Shown one piece after another: positions 45,735 to 54,876 of a stretch of 64,000 nucleotides of DNA. The translations under genes were made by a program, and so were the position numbers. The notes under the pieces were generated by a model. That model was not told the origin of the DNA and made no database searches. It was given only the letters and a program-made list of their open reading frames with translations. The DNA comes from Sphingopyxis sp. (GTDB lineage: Bacteria; Pseudomonadota; Alphaproteobacteria; Sphingomonadales; Sphingomonadaceae), in NCBI GenBank assembly GCA_017745175.1, contig JAGHZY010000025.1, positions 1 to 64,000 on the forward strand, read 5' to 3'. Each line of letters starts with the position of its first letter. Position 1 is the first letter of the stretch.

Positions 45735-45840
45735 GGGGGCTGCTTCCGTTACCTGCGCAGCGTCGCCCCCCGGCACCGCTATGATCTGGTCCCGGCACCA
45801 CGGTGAAGCCGCGTGGTTTCGGCCCGGTAAAACAGCGTGG

Positions 45841-46416
45841 TTACTGCTTTCTTTCCGGTACCGTGAAAGTGCCGGTGACGCGCCCGCCGGTGCCGCCCTG
45901 CACCGGATTGCCATCGGGCCCGCGCGCCGCGCCGCGCCCGTCGACCGTCGCGCGCCCGCTGTTGAGGTCGATCACCAGCCGCCCGCCGCGCAGGTGGTTG
46001 CCGCGCTGGCGCAGTTCGACATTGCCGACCATCGTGATCAGCCGCTTGTCGAGGTCATAGATCGCGACATTGCCCTTCGCGGTCTCGTCGCCCTTCACCA
46101 CCGTCACCCCGCCGGTCGCGTCGAGCCGGTTGACGTCGGTGCCGCCCGAGCGCGTGTAGGCGACGGTCATCCGCGGCGCGGTGACCGTCAGCCCCGCCTG
46201 TGTCACGCGGACATTGCCCGCGAGCACGACGCGGTCGGCGCGGTCCTGCACCTCGATGCTGCCCGCGGCGAAATCGACCGGGGCGTTGCTGTTGTGGTTG
46301 GCGAGCGCCTGTGCGTGCGCGGCGTCGCCGCCGCCCGCCGACAGGATCGCAAGGCTGGTCAGGGCAAAGCCCGCGCCCGCGAGCATCGCGCTCTTCATCG
46401 GCGAAATGCGGTTCAT
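45841..46416 (-). CDS. lptA: LPS transport periplasmic protein LptA
   Basis: A 191-residue periplasmic bridge protein of lipopolysaccharide transport. A signal peptide (to about residue 35, AAHAQA) precedes an OstA/LptA beta-jellyroll with VDFAAGSIEVQDRADRVVLAGNVRVTQ and VELRQRGNHLRGG. The start overlaps the lptC stop (ATGA). No lptB gene follows, unlike many proteobacteria in which lptC-lptA-lptB are contiguous. Confidence 0.93.
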   Translation of the reverse strand: MNRISPMKSAMLAGAGFALTSLAILSAGGGDAAHAQALANHNSNAPVDFAAGSIEVQDRADRVVLAGNVRVTQAGLTVTAPRMTVAYTRSGGTDVNRLDATGGVTVVKGDETAKGNVAIYDLDKRLITMVGNVELRQRGNHLRGGRLVIDLNSGRATVDGRGAARGPDGNPVQGGTGGRVTGTFTVPERKQ

Positions 46417-47051
46417 TTGAGCACTCCCTGATTGATCCTGAGCCGCGCATTGCCTTGCAGGCGGACGACGCGCCGGTCGAGATCGGCCGACAGCTGGTTG
46501 GCCGAAAACTGGCCGATGTTCAATGCGCCGTTCACCCCGCCCTGTCCGGTTAGGCTGCGCGTCTTGAGGTCCACCGCGACATTGCTCGCGTCGATGCGAT
46601 ACCCGTTCGCGCTGCGCACCTGCACCGTGCCGGGCACCGCGACCTTTTCGGTATCCATGTTATAGGCGCCGTCGCGCGCGACGATCGTCGCGGGGCCGTC
46701 GGCAAGCTTGATCGCCCCCGACAGGTCGGTCATCCGCACGATCGGCTCGGCCGAACTTTTCTGCACCGCGCTGCCCGCGAGCAACGCGAACGGCTGTCCC
46801 TTCGCATCCTGCCCGCGATATTCGGCGCGCGTCACCTTCATCCGCTCGCTCGCCATGTCGACCTTGTCCTTGGCGAGCAGGAAGCTGATCTCGGCGCGCT
46901 GGGTGAAGGGCGAGAAGACGAGCACCGCCGCGACGACGCCGATCACCAGCGGCAGGCCGAAGCGCAGGATGCGCACCAGCCGGTCGTGGCTCGACCCGCT
47001 GCGCGCCCACATCTGGCGCATCGTGCGGTCAAGATCGGCGCGTTCGGACAT
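46413..47051 (-). CDS. lptC: LPS export system protein LptC
   Basis: A 212-residue inner-membrane protein with one N-terminal anchor (ILRFGLPLVIGVVAAVLVFSP, residues 28-48) and a periplasmic jellyroll domain containing MKVTRAEYRGQDAKGQPFALLAG and DGAYNMDTEKVAVPGTVQVR. It hands lipopolysaccharide from the LptBFG transporter to LptA. It sits between rnd (26 bp upstream) and lptA (4-base overlap), an order common in sphingomonads. Confidence 0.93.
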   Translation of the reverse strand: MSERADLDRTMRQMWARSGSSHDRLVRILRFGLPLVIGVVAAVLVFSPFTQRAEISFLLAKDKVDMASERMKVTRAEYRGQDAKGQPFALLAGSAVQKSSAEPIVRMTDLSGAIKLADGPATIVARDGAYNMDTEKVAVPGTVQVRSANGYRIDASNVAVDLKTRSLTGQGGVNGALNIGQFSANQLSADLDRRVVRLQGNARLRINQGVLK

Positions 47052-47077
47052 TCATCGGGCCTTTGTGCGAATCACTC

Positions 47078-47695
47078 TCAGCTGTGCGCGAAAATATCGG
47101 TCTCGGGCCAGCCCGCGAGGTCGAGCGCCGCGCGCGTCGGCAGAAAATCGAAACACGCCTGCGCGAGTCCGGTCCGCCCCTCGCGCGCCAGCCGCGCGTC
47201 GAGGATCACCTTCATCGCATGGAGGAAGCGCACGTCGCTCGCGGCATAATCGCGCTGCGCGTCGGAGAGTTCCGCCGCACCCCAGTCGCTCGACTGCTGC
47301 TGCTTCGATACTTCCTGCCCGAGCAGTTCGCGCACCAGCTCCTTGAGCCCGTGGCGGTCGGTATAGGTCCGCACCAGCTTCGAGGCGATCTTGGTGCAAT
47401 AGACGGGTGCCGTCACGACGCCCAGCGCCTGCTGCAGCGCCGCGATGTCGAAGCGCGCGAAATGAAACAGTTTCAGCCGGCCAGGGTCGGTCAATATCGC
47501 CTTGAGCACCGGCGCGTCATAGCTGCTGCCGGGTCCGAAACGGACCAGATGCTCGTCGCCCGACCCGTCGCTGATCTGGACGAGGCACAGCCGGTCGCGC
47601 AGCGGATTGAGCCCCATGGTCTCGGTGTCGATCGCGACCGCGCCGGGGCCGAGTACACCCTCGGGCAGATCTTCTTCGTGAAAATAGATTGTCAT
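47078..47695 (-). CDS. rnd: Ribonuclease D-type 3'-5' exonuclease
   Basis: A 205-residue DEDD exonuclease. The first motif is VAIDTETMGLNP, the second lies in LKLFHFARFDIAALQQALG, and the third in YAASDVRFLH. Unlike E. coli RNase D (375 residues) it lacks the C-terminal HRDC domains, a common short form in alphaproteobacteria. It would trim tRNA and other small RNA 3' ends. It is the first gene of the rnd-lptC-lptA unit. Confidence 0.93.
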   Translation of the reverse strand: MTIYFHEEDLPEGVLGPGAVAIDTETMGLNPLRDRLCLVQISDGSGDEHLVRFGPGSSYDAPVLKAILTDPGRLKLFHFARFDIAALQQALGVVTAPVYCTKIASKLVRTYTDRHGLKELVRELLGQEVSKQQQSSDWGAAELSDAQRDYAASDVRFLHAMKVILDARLAREGRTGLAQACFDFLPTRAALDLAGWPETDIFAHS

Positions 47696-47815
47696 CGGGT
47701 CGCCTTAGGCCAAGCGGCCGCGCCGCTCAATGACTGGTTTGCAGGGGCGGGCCGTCACCCGCGAAGCCCGCGGCAAATCATGCAAAATTCCGGATCATCT
47801 TTCTGAAATTTTCTG

Positions 47816-47845
47816 TTCGCAGCCTGTGGATAATTAGGCTATATC
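47816..47845 (+). promoter_or_regulatory. Candidate promoter and long leader of the cold-shock gene
   Basis: TTCGCA (47816) and TATATC (47840-47845), 18 bp apart, resemble a housekeeping promoter. The implied leader is about 105 bases, G-rich and able to fold, and the ATG at 47957 is preceded by CTACTAAGCA with no strong ribosome site. A long structured leader is typical of cold-shock genes, where it controls translation by temperature. Confidence 0.35.
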
Positions 47846-47956
47846 TTGCGTCCTTGGTGGCATGGGGCGAGTCCGTGCCCGTGGTGAACTGCGTCCCCGT
47901 CCGGCGCAAGGAGCCGGTTGAATGGGGTGTGGACGACCGAAAGCGACTACTAAGCA

Positions 47957-48721
47957 ATGAGTTTCAACAAGGATCGCCGTGGCCATCGGGGACGCGGCAA
48001 GCGCGATGATTTCGGCAATTTCGACAGCTTCGAGCCGGCCCCCTATGGCGGCGACAGCTATGGCGGCCGTGGCGGTTTCGGCGATCGGGACCGTGGCGGC
48101 TTCGGCGGCGGTGACCGTGGCGGCTTTGGCGGCGGCGACCGCGGTGGCGGCGGCGGTTTCGGCGGCGGACGCGGCGGCGGCATGCCGGCGCAGGTCGTCG
48201 GCGAAGGCCAGGGCACGGTGAAATTCTTCAACCCGTCGAAAGGCTTCGGCTTCGTCGCCCGTGATGATGGCGGCGAAGACGTGTTCGTGCATATCAGCGC
48301 GGTCGAGCAGGCGGGGCTCCAGGGTCTCGCTTCGGGCCAGCCGCTCGGCTTCACGCTCGTCGAACGCAACGGCAAGGTGTCGGCGATCGATCTCAAGATC
48401 GAGGGCGAGCCGCTTCCGATCGAGGAATTCGCCCCGCGCCAGCGTGACGATCGCGGCCCCGGCGGCGCCCCGGGCGGCGCGCGCGGCCGTCGCCAGCTGA
48501 CCGGCGAACGCACCTCGGGTACCGTCAAATTCTTCAACACGACGAAGGGCTTCGGCTTCATCGCGCGCGACGACGGACAGGCCGATGCCTTTGTCCACAT
48601 CAGCGCGGTGCAGCGCGCCGGCATGGCCGGCCTCGACGAAGGCGACCGCGTCGCGTTTGACATCGAGGTCGACGATCGCGGCAAGTTCGCCGCGGTGAAC
48701 CTGCAGCCGCATCAGGACTGA
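47957..48721 (+). CDS. Cold-shock protein with two cold-shock domains
   Basis: A 254-residue nucleic-acid-binding protein. Residues 31-76 are a glycine-rich region with GGFGGGDR repeats, resembling RGG boxes. The first cold-shock domain (residues 86-148) has GTVKFFNPSKGFGFVARDD and DVFVHISAV, and the second (188-250) has GTVKFFNTTKGFGFIARDD and AFVHISAV, so both RNA-binding motifs are intact. A basic linker rich in glycine separates them. Single-domain CspA proteins are 70 residues; this double form is a sphingomonad and caulobacter trait. A terminator follows directly. Confidence 0.93.
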   Translation: MSFNKDRRGHRGRGKRDDFGNFDSFEPAPYGGDSYGGRGGFGDRDRGGFGGGDRGGFGGGDRGGGGGFGGGRGGGMPAQVVGEGQGTVKFFNPSKGFGFVARDDGGEDVFVHISAVEQAGLQGLASGQPLGFTLVERNGKVSAIDLKIEGEPLPIEEFAPRQRDDRGPGGAPGGARGRRQLTGERTSGTVKFFNTTKGFGFIARDDGQADAFVHISAVQRAGMAGLDEGDRVAFDIEVDDRGKFAAVNLQPHQD

Positions 48722-48743
48722 TCGGCTCGACAGACGAAAATCG

Positions 48744-48776
48744 GAAGGGCGGCCCTCGGGCCGCCCTTCTTGTTTT
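48744..48776 (+). terminator. Rho-independent terminator of the cold-shock gene
   Basis: GAAGGGCGGCC pairs with GGCCGCCCTTC around a short CTCG loop, followed by TTGTTTT, 23 bp after the stop. The stem of 11 bp is strong. Confidence 0.88.
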
Positions 48777-48830
48777 GAGGATCGGGACGGGCGCGACCGC
48801 TTTCGACCGGGAGCGGCCACTCTCTTTCGT

Positions 48831-48903
48831 CGTCACCCCGGACTTGATCCGGGGTCCATGACTTCAGCGCTGCGATGGATCCCGGATCAAGTCCGGGATG
48901 ACG
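48831..48903. repeat. Extragenic palindromic element, copy A3
   Basis: A diverged member of family A: arms at 48831-48858 and 48876-48903, 26 of 28 bases complementary, around a 17-base loop of unrelated sequence. The left arm has two changes (CACCCC and GGGGTCC). Flanking hairpins of A1 and A2 are missing. The rest of the gap before polA shows nothing notable. Confidence 0.8.
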
Positions 48904-49035
48904 AATGTCCGGAATCACTCCGAAGCCGTCATAAACCTTGAGCCGCGAAAGCGCTATTCGCCTCCGCAAGTGCATGGGACGAAAAAGGGAACAGCACCCT
49001 AGGCCGCCCGCACCCGCCCTGCTACACCCCGCGCC

Positions 49036-51846
49036 ATGTCCGAGAAGAATCATCTCTATCTGGTCGATGGCTCCAGCTACATCTTCCGCGCCTACCACCG
49101 CCTGCCGCCGCTCACAAACCCGACGGGCGTGCCCGTCGGTGCGGTTTATGGCTACACGACGATGCTGTGGAAACTCGCGAAGGATCTGCACGACGCCGAC
49201 GGGCCGACGCACCTGGCGGTTATCCTCGATCATTCGAGCCAGTCGTTCCGCAACGAGATTTACGATCAGTACAAGGCGAACCGGCCCGAGCCGCCCGAGG
49301 ATCTGCGCCCGCAATTCCCGCTGATCCGCGACGCGACGCGCGCCTTTTCGCTGCCGTGCATCGAGATGGAGGGTTTCGAGGCCGACGACCTGATCGCCTC
49401 CTACGCCGAAGCTGCGGTGCGCGAAGGCTGGGACGTCACGATCGTCTCGTCCGACAAGGATTTGATGCAGCTGATCCGCGAGCCTGCCGAAGGCCCGCAC
49501 GTCGACATGCTCGACACGATGAAGAATGTCCGCCTCGGGCTCGAAGCGGTGAACGAGAAGTTCGGCGTCACGCCGGACCTCGTCGGCGACGTGCTCGCGC
49601 TGATGGGCGACAGCGTCGACAATGTTCCGGGCGTGCGCGGCGTCGGGCCGAAGACCGCGACCAAGCTGATCCAGGAATATGGCAACCTGACCGCCGCGCT
49701 CGATGGCGCCGGGACGATGAAACCCGGCAAGCTGCGCGACAATCTGATCGAGCATCGCGCAATGGCCGAACTGTCGCGCATCCTCGTCGACCTCAAGCGC
49801 GACGTCGCGCTCCCCGACGCGCTCGACACCCTGAAGCTCGGCGCGATCCCGCCGCTGCCGCTCAAGGCTTTCCTCGACGAGCATGGCTTCCGCTCGCTCT
49901 CGGCGAAACTCGACCTCGGCGGCACCCCGGCGGGTCCGCCGACCCTGCCGCGTGCGAACGCCGCACCGGCGGCACCCGCGGCCGGCCCCTCGACCCCGAC
50001 CTTGCCGCCGATGCCCGCGATCGATCGTTCGCTGTACGAGACGGTGACGACGATCGAGGCGCTCGACCGCTGGATCGAGGAAGCCCGCACCGCGCATGTC
50101 GTCGCGGTCGACACCGAAACCGCGACGCTCGACAGCGTCACCGGCGATCTCGTCGGGGTCAGCCTGTCGACCGGTCCCGGCAAGGCCTGCTACATCCCGC
50201 TCGGCCATGGCGGAACCGACATGTTCGCCGAAAAGCCGGAGCAGGTACCGCTCGCCGACGCGATCGGGCGCCTCCACGCGCTCTTCGCCGACGAGGCGGT
50301 GCTCAAGGTCGGGCACAACCTCAAATATGACATCGGCGTGCTCGCGCAGCACGACGTCGTCGTCGCGCCCTATGACGACACACTGGTGATGAGCTTCGCG
50401 CTCGACGCGGGCAAGCATCAGCACGGACTCGACGAGCTCGCGAAGCTGCACCTCGACCATGTCTGCATTTCGTTCAAGGAAGTGTGCGGCACCGGCAAGT
50501 CGCAGATCAGCTTCGCCGAGGTCCCGCTCGACCGCGCGACGCAATATGCCGCCGAGGATGCCGAGGTTGCGTGGCGCCTCTGGAAGCTTCTGAAGCTCCG
50601 CCTGCCGATCGAGGGCGGCACACGCGTCTACGAAATGGTCGACCGCCCGCTCGCCGCCGTCGTCGAGGGGATGGAGCGCGCGGGGATCATGGTCGACCGT
50701 GACTATCTCGCGCGCCTGTCGGGTGAGTTCGCGAACGACATGCTGCGCATGGAAGGCGAAATCCACGAACTCGCCGGCCAGCCCTTCGCGATCGGGAGCC
50801 CGAAGCAGCTCGGCGAGATATTGTTCGACAAGATGGGTCTCAAGGGCGGGCGCAAGGGCAAGTCGGGCGACTGGTCGACCGACCAGAGCGAGCTCGAACG
50901 CCTCGAACGCGACGGCGTGCCGATCGCGCGCAAGATATTGGAGTGGCGCCAGCTCGCGAAGCTCAAGTCGACCTACACCGACGCGCTGCAGCAGCAGATC
51001 AATGCGAGGACCGGACGCGTCCACACGAGCTACAGCCTCGTCGGCGCGCAGACCGGGCGGCTGTCGTCGACCGACCCCAACCTCCAGAACATACCGATCC
51101 GCACCGAGACGGGCCGCCAGATCCGCGACGCCTTCATCGCGGCGCCCGGCCACGTCCTCGTCGCGGCCGACTATAGCCAGATCGAGCTCCGTCTCGCCGC
51201 GCACATGGCCGACGTCCCCGAGCTCAAGGAAGCGTTCGCGCAGGGGCAGGACATCCACGCCGCGACCGCGATCGAGCTGTTCGGCGAGGTCAACCGCGAC
51301 ACGCGCGGCAAGGCGAAGACGGTCAATTTCTCGATCCTCTACGGCATTTCGCGCTGGGGCCTAGCGGGCCGGCTCGAGGTCACGCCCGACGAGGCGCAGG
51401 CGCTGATCGCGCGCTACTTCGAACGCTTCCCCGGGATCAGCGACTATATCACCGACACGCTCGAAAATGCGCGGGCGAAGGGCTATACCGAGACGCTGTT
51501 CGGCCGGAAGACCTGGTTCCCGCGTATCAAGGCCGCGAACCAGAACGAGCGCGCGGGCAGCGAGCGCGCCGCGATCAACGCGCCGATCCAGGGCACCAGC
51601 GCCGACCTGATCAAGCGCGCGATGGCGCGGATGCCCACGGCGCTCGCCGACGCCGGCCTCGACGATGTGAAGATGCTGCTCCAGGTCCACGACGAACTCG
51701 TGTTCGAGGCGCCCGCGGACAAGGCCGAAGCGGCCGGTGCGGTGATCCGGTCGGTGATGATGGGAGCGGCCGAACCCGCGCTCAAATTGTCCGTCCCGCT
51801 CGAGGTGGAAGTCGGCATCGGCAAGAGCTGGGGCGAAGCGCATTGA
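49036..51846 (+). CDS. polA: DNA polymerase I
   Basis: A 936-residue three-domain polymerase. The 5'-3' exonuclease (residues 1-290) starts LYLVDGSSYIFRAYHRLPPL; the 3'-5' exonuclease (about 320-510) keeps VVAVDTETATLDS, so proofreading is probably active. The polymerase part (about 540-936) carries motif A AADYSQIELRLAAHM, motif B RGKAKTVNFSILYG and motif C LLQVHDELVFEA. It fills gaps in repair and Okazaki processing. ATG 49036 gives the standard N-terminus. Its last bases overlap the next gene. Confidence 0.98.
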   Translation: MSEKNHLYLVDGSSYIFRAYHRLPPLTNPTGVPVGAVYGYTTMLWKLAKDLHDADGPTHLAVILDHSSQSFRNEIYDQYKANRPEPPEDLRPQFPLIRDATRAFSLPCIEMEGFEADDLIASYAEAAVREGWDVTIVSSDKDLMQLIREPAEGPHVDMLDTMKNVRLGLEAVNEKFGVTPDLVGDVLALMGDSVDNVPGVRGVGPKTATKLIQEYGNLTAALDGAGTMKPGKLRDNLIEHRAMAELSRILVDLKRDVALPDALDTLKLGAIPPLPLKAFLDEHGFRSLSAKLDLGGTPAGPPTLPRANAAPAAPAAGPSTPTLPPMPAIDRSLYETVTTIEALDRWIEEARTAHVVAVDTETATLDSVTGDLVGVSLSTGPGKACYIPLGHGGTDMFAEKPEQVPLADAIGRLHALFADEAVLKVGHNLKYDIGVLAQHDVVVAPYDDTLVMSFALDAGKHQHGLDELAKLHLDHVCISFKEVCGTGKSQISFAEVPLDRATQYAAEDAEVAWRLWKLLKLRLPIEGGTRVYEMVDRPLAAVVEGMERAGIMVDRDYLARLSGEFANDMLRMEGEIHELAGQPFAIGSPKQLGEILFDKMGLKGGRKGKSGDWSTDQSELERLERDGVPIARKILEWRQLAKLKSTYTDALQQQINARTGRVHTSYSLVGAQTGRLSSTDPNLQNIPIRTETGRQIRDAFIAAPGHVLVAADYSQIELRLAAHMADVPELKEAFAQGQDIHAATAIELFGEVNRDTRGKAKTVNFSILYGISRWGLAGRLEVTPDEAQALIARYFERFPGISDYITDTLENARAKGYTETLFGRKTWFPRIKAANQNERAGSERAAINAPIQGTSADLIKRAMARMPTALADAGLDDVKMLLQVHDELVFEAPADKAEAAGAVIRSVMMGAAEPALKLSVPLEVEVGIGKSWGEAH

Positions 51847-52346
51847 TCGCCGCGCTGCTGCTCGCCGCGGCGCTCGTCGCCGATCCCGTAAATGCGTCTC
51901 CTGAAACCGCCGCCGTTTCGGCGCCGGCGCAGCGCGCCCCGATCGCCGATACCGATCTGCGCGAATTCGCCGCGATCGCCGGCCGCAAGGTCGTCGGCCG
52001 CGCGGTCGGCGGACCCTATGCGAACGCCGACAAGGTGCTGCTGATCGCGCGCGGCGACAAGGGCTATCCGACCGTCGCCGCGAGCATCGGTTTTCCCGTG
52101 CGCCAGTCGCTCCCCTCGCCGCCCGCGACGACGCTCGCGGTCATCCGCATCCATCAGCGCTACGAAACGACCGTTCCCGGCCCCACCGCGGACGACCTCG
52201 CCTTCGTCGCCGCGAACCGGCTGCCGCTGTTCGTGATCGGCGAATGGGCGCGCCCGGCGCCGATGTGGGAGGTCGCGTGGGTCGACGACGGCGTCCGGTA
52301 CCGCACGATCGGCGAGGTCGGCGAAATCGGCCCCTGGCAAGACTGA
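51843..52346 (+). CDS. Exported hypothetical protein
   Basis: A 167-residue protein starting with TTG at 51843 that overlaps the polA stop. A signal peptide is likely (MIAALLLAAALVADPVNA). The body contains VIRIHQRYETTVPGPTADDLAF followed by LPLFVIGEW, which recalls JAB-like or DUF4329-type domains, but the metal motif is incomplete (HQR rather than HxH). The assignment is weak. Coupling to polA by overlap is clear; a functional link is not. Confidence 0.6.
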   Translation: MIAALLLAAALVADPVNASPETAAVSAPAQRAPIADTDLREFAAIAGRKVVGRAVGGPYANADKVLLIARGDKGYPTVAASIGFPVRQSLPSPPATTLAVIRIHQRYETTVPGPTADDLAFVAANRLPLFVIGEWARPAPMWEVAWVDDGVRYRTIGEVGEIGPWQD

Positions 52347-52465
52347 CCGGCCCGCGGGCGCGGCGCGCCGACGGCGGCGCCCTTTCGCCCGCGTGACTTT
52401 GCCTCTATGACGGACCGATGACATCCGGCCGGCACTTTTGTGACGACCGGCAACAAAGGGTTCCC

Positions 52466-53140
52466 ATGAGCAAGTTCGAACCCGTCGCGAAGGCGCCGGT
52501 CCGCATCCAGCAGAATATTCTCGCGCGCAGCGAGCGCCGCCTTCTCAACTGGCTCTGCGCACGCCTTCCGGCATGGGTCACACCGGACCAGCTCACCGCG
52601 CTCGGCTTTGCAGGGGCGGTGCTGGTCGCATCGGGTTACCTGCTCAGCTGGTTCGACAGCGAATGGCTCGGCCTCTCGCTCGTCGGCTACATCGTCAACT
52701 GGTTCGGCGATTCGCTCGACGGCAGCCTCGCGCGCTGGCGCGGCATCGAGCGTCCGAACTATGGCTATTTCGTCGACCACAGCGTCGACGCGCTCGCCAC
52801 GCTGCTGATGATCAGCGCGATCGGGATGAGCCCGTACATGCGGCTCGACGTCGCGCTGATGGCGGTGATCGGCTATTTCCTGCTGTCGATCCACACCTTC
52901 ATTTCGGCGAAGATCCTCGGCGAATTCCGCCTCTCCTACATGGCCGGCGGCCCGACCGAACTGCGCCTGATGCTGATGGCAATGACGATTGCCATGCCGA
53001 TCATCGGCGGCGGCGACATGGGCGGCACCAATTTCTCGCCCTTCGACCTGTTCGCGCTTATCGTCGCGAGCATCCTCGTGACGCTGTTCATCGTCCAGAC
53101 CTCGGCGACCGCGCGAATGCTGCGCCGTCGCGGAAACTGA
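52466..53140 (+). CDS. CDP-alcohol phosphatidyltransferase family protein
   Basis: A 224-residue membrane enzyme with six hydrophobic segments. The family motif DxxDGxxAR...GxxxDxxxD is present as DSLDGSLAR...GYFVDHSVD near residues 82-108. Such enzymes move a phosphoalcohol from CDP-diacylglycerol or CDP-alcohol to another alcohol; the acceptor (glycerol phosphate, inositol phosphate or other) is unknown. ATG 52466 follows an AAAGGG ribosome site. It converges on pheA with 10 bp between the stops. Confidence 0.9.
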   Translation: MSKFEPVAKAPVRIQQNILARSERRLLNWLCARLPAWVTPDQLTALGFAGAVLVASGYLLSWFDSEWLGLSLVGYIVNWFGDSLDGSLARWRGIERPNYGYFVDHSVDALATLLMISAIGMSPYMRLDVALMAVIGYFLLSIHTFISAKILGEFRLSYMAGGPTELRLMLMAMTIAMPIIGGGDMGGTNFSPFDLFALIVASILVTLFIVQTSATARMLRRRGN

Positions 53141-53150
53141 CCGGCAGGAT

Positions 53151-54041
53151 TCAGGGTCTGAGGCGCGCCTGCGGATAGGTGCCGAGCAGGCGCAGCGACT
53201 TGGTCTGGAAATCGAGTTCCTCGAGCGCGCGGTCGATACGTTCGTCGCCGGGCGCACCGACGATGTCGGCGTAAAATTTGGTCGCGGCGAAGCTCCCGCC
53301 GACCTGATAGCTTTCGAGCTTGGTCATGTTGACGCCGTTGGTCGCGAAGCCGCCGAGCGCCTTGTAGAGCGCCGCGGGAATGTTGCGCACCTCGAACACG
53401 AAGGTCGTCATCAACGGCACGTCCATGGGGGGCTGCGCAAGCGGCTCGCGTGCAAGCACGACGAAGCGCGTCATATTATGGTCGGCGTCCTCCATGCCGG
53501 TGCCGTGCAGGGTCAGCCCATAGAGATCGGCCGCATGCGGCGGCGCGAGCGCGGCGAGCCCGACCTCGTCGCTGTCGGCGACCCATGCGGCGGCCCCCGC
53601 GGTATCGCTGTGCGCGACCGGCGAGATATTGTTGGCGCGCAGCCAGTTCCGGCACTGACCCAGGGCCTGCTCGTGGCTCATCGCGCGCGTCACCGGGCCG
53701 AGGTCGCGGCTCATCAGGCCGTAGCGGATCGGCAGGAAATGCTCGCCGACGATCGACAGGCCGGATTCGGGCAGCAGGAAGTGAATGTCGGCGACGCGGC
53801 CGTGCAGGCTGTTCTCGATCGGGATGATCGCGCGATCGACGCGGCCTTCGCGGACGGAATCGATCGCATCCTCGAACGCATAGCACGGCATCGGCAGTGA
53901 ATTGGGGTCATATTCGCGCGCGGCCAGATCGCTGTTCGCGCCCGGTGCACCCTGGAAAGCCAGCCCGCGCGCCGGCTCGGCGAGCGCCGTACCACGCATT
54001 TCGTCGACCAGATGCTGCGCCGAAGCCGAATAACTTCCCAT
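53151..54041 (-). CDS. pheA: Prephenate dehydratase
   Basis: A 296-residue monofunctional prephenate dehydratase for phenylalanine synthesis. The dehydratase domain has FQGAPGANSDLAAREYDP, IIPIENSLHGRVAD and the substrate-binding region SHEQALGQCRNWL; the C-terminal ACT domain has IPAALYKALGGFATNGVNMTKLESY for feedback inhibition by phenylalanine. Two ATGs at 54044 and 54041 follow GGAAGG; the second has better spacing. The longer open frame to 54173 is discarded. It is divergent from the cytochrome c genes. Confidence 0.94.
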   Translation of the reverse strand: MGSYSASAQHLVDEMRGTALAEPARGLAFQGAPGANSDLAAREYDPNSLPMPCYAFEDAIDSVREGRVDRAIIPIENSLHGRVADIHFLLPESGLSIVGEHFLPIRYGLMSRDLGPVTRAMSHEQALGQCRNWLRANNISPVAHSDTAGAAAWVADSDEVGLAALAPPHAADLYGLTLHGTGMEDADHNMTRFVVLAREPLAQPPMDVPLMTTFVFEVRNIPAALYKALGGFATNGVNMTKLESYQVGGSFAATKFYADIVGAPGDERIDRALEELDFQTKSLRLLGTYPQARLRP

Positions 54042-54222
54042 CATTGCCTTCCCATGGTGGAGCCGCGGCGCATAGCCGCACGCCCCTTTGCGCGCAACCG
54101 GCGTGCGCTCTGTCGCGTCACGCGATTTCATCCCCTTGCGCCGCCGTCGCGGCGCCAGTAAGGGAGCGTCCAAATCAAAGATGCGCCCGGCACGCGGGCG
54201 TCAGCTAACGGGGCTGTTACGC

Positions 54223-54876
54223 ATGGACAATCGCAACAACACTATTGCCGGCTGGGTATTGTTTGCCGGCATTTGCGCGCTGGGCCTGACGATCGGGTCG
54301 AGCATGTTGTTCGCCAGCCACGCGCCGGAAAAGCCCGGTTATCCGATCGAAGACGCCGAAGCCGGCGCGGGTGGCGGCGAATCGGCCGTGCCGCTCGCCA
54401 ACCTGCTCGCCGCCGCCGACCCGGCGAAGGGCGAAGCGGTGTTCGCGAAATGCGCCGCATGCCACACGGTCAACTCGGGCGGCGCCAACGGCATCGGTCC
54501 GAATCTGTTCGGCACGCTCGGCGAGGAAATCGGCCACGGCAAGCATGGCTTCGCCTTCTCCGCCGCGCTCGCCGGCATGGGCGGCAGCTGGGACTTCGAA
54601 AAGATGAACGCGTGGCTGACCAGCCCGCGCAAGTTCGCGCCCGGCACCAAGATGTCGTTCGCGGGGCTCAGCAGCCCCGAGGACCGCGCCAACCTGATCG
54701 TCTATCTCAACAGCCAGGGCTCGAACCTGCCGCTGCCCGCCGCCGAAGCCGCTGCAGCCCCGGCGGAAGGCGCCGCTCCCGCGGAAGGCGCGGCCGCTGC
54801 TCCGGCAGCCGAAGGTGCTGCCGCTCCGGCCGCCGACGCTGCCGCGGCCCCCGCCCCGGCCGAAGCCAAGAAATAA
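54223..54876 (+). CDS. Membrane-anchored cytochrome c (CycM-like)
   Basis: A 217-residue c-type cytochrome with an uncleaved N-terminal anchor (AGWVLFAGICALGLTIGSSM, residues 9-28) and a single haem site C77-AA-C80-H81, followed by GIGPNLFGTLGE. The methionine ligand is likely in PGTKMSFAG. It resembles CycM/c552 proteins that pass electrons from the bc1 complex to the aa3 oxidase. Residues 176-217 are an alanine-, proline- and glutamate-rich tail of low complexity, unusual for the family. A second cytochrome gene overlaps its stop. Confidence 0.92.
   Translation: MDNRNNTIAGWVLFAGICALGLTIGSSMLFASHAPEKPGYPIEDAEAGAGGGESAVPLANLLAAADPAKGEAVFAKCAACHTVNSGGANGIGPNLFGTLGEEIGHGKHGFAFSAALAGMGGSWDFEKMNAWLTSPRKFAPGTKMSFAGLSSPEDRANLIVYLNSQGSNLPLPAAEAAAAPAEGAAPAEGAAAAPAAEGAAAPAADAAAAPAPAEAKK

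Noticed and set aside
48712-51258. 848-residue open frame antisense to polA
   Set aside because: It is composed of arginine-, aspartate- and valine-rich sequence typical of antisense frames in GC-rich genes, and polA on the other strand has complete domain motifs.
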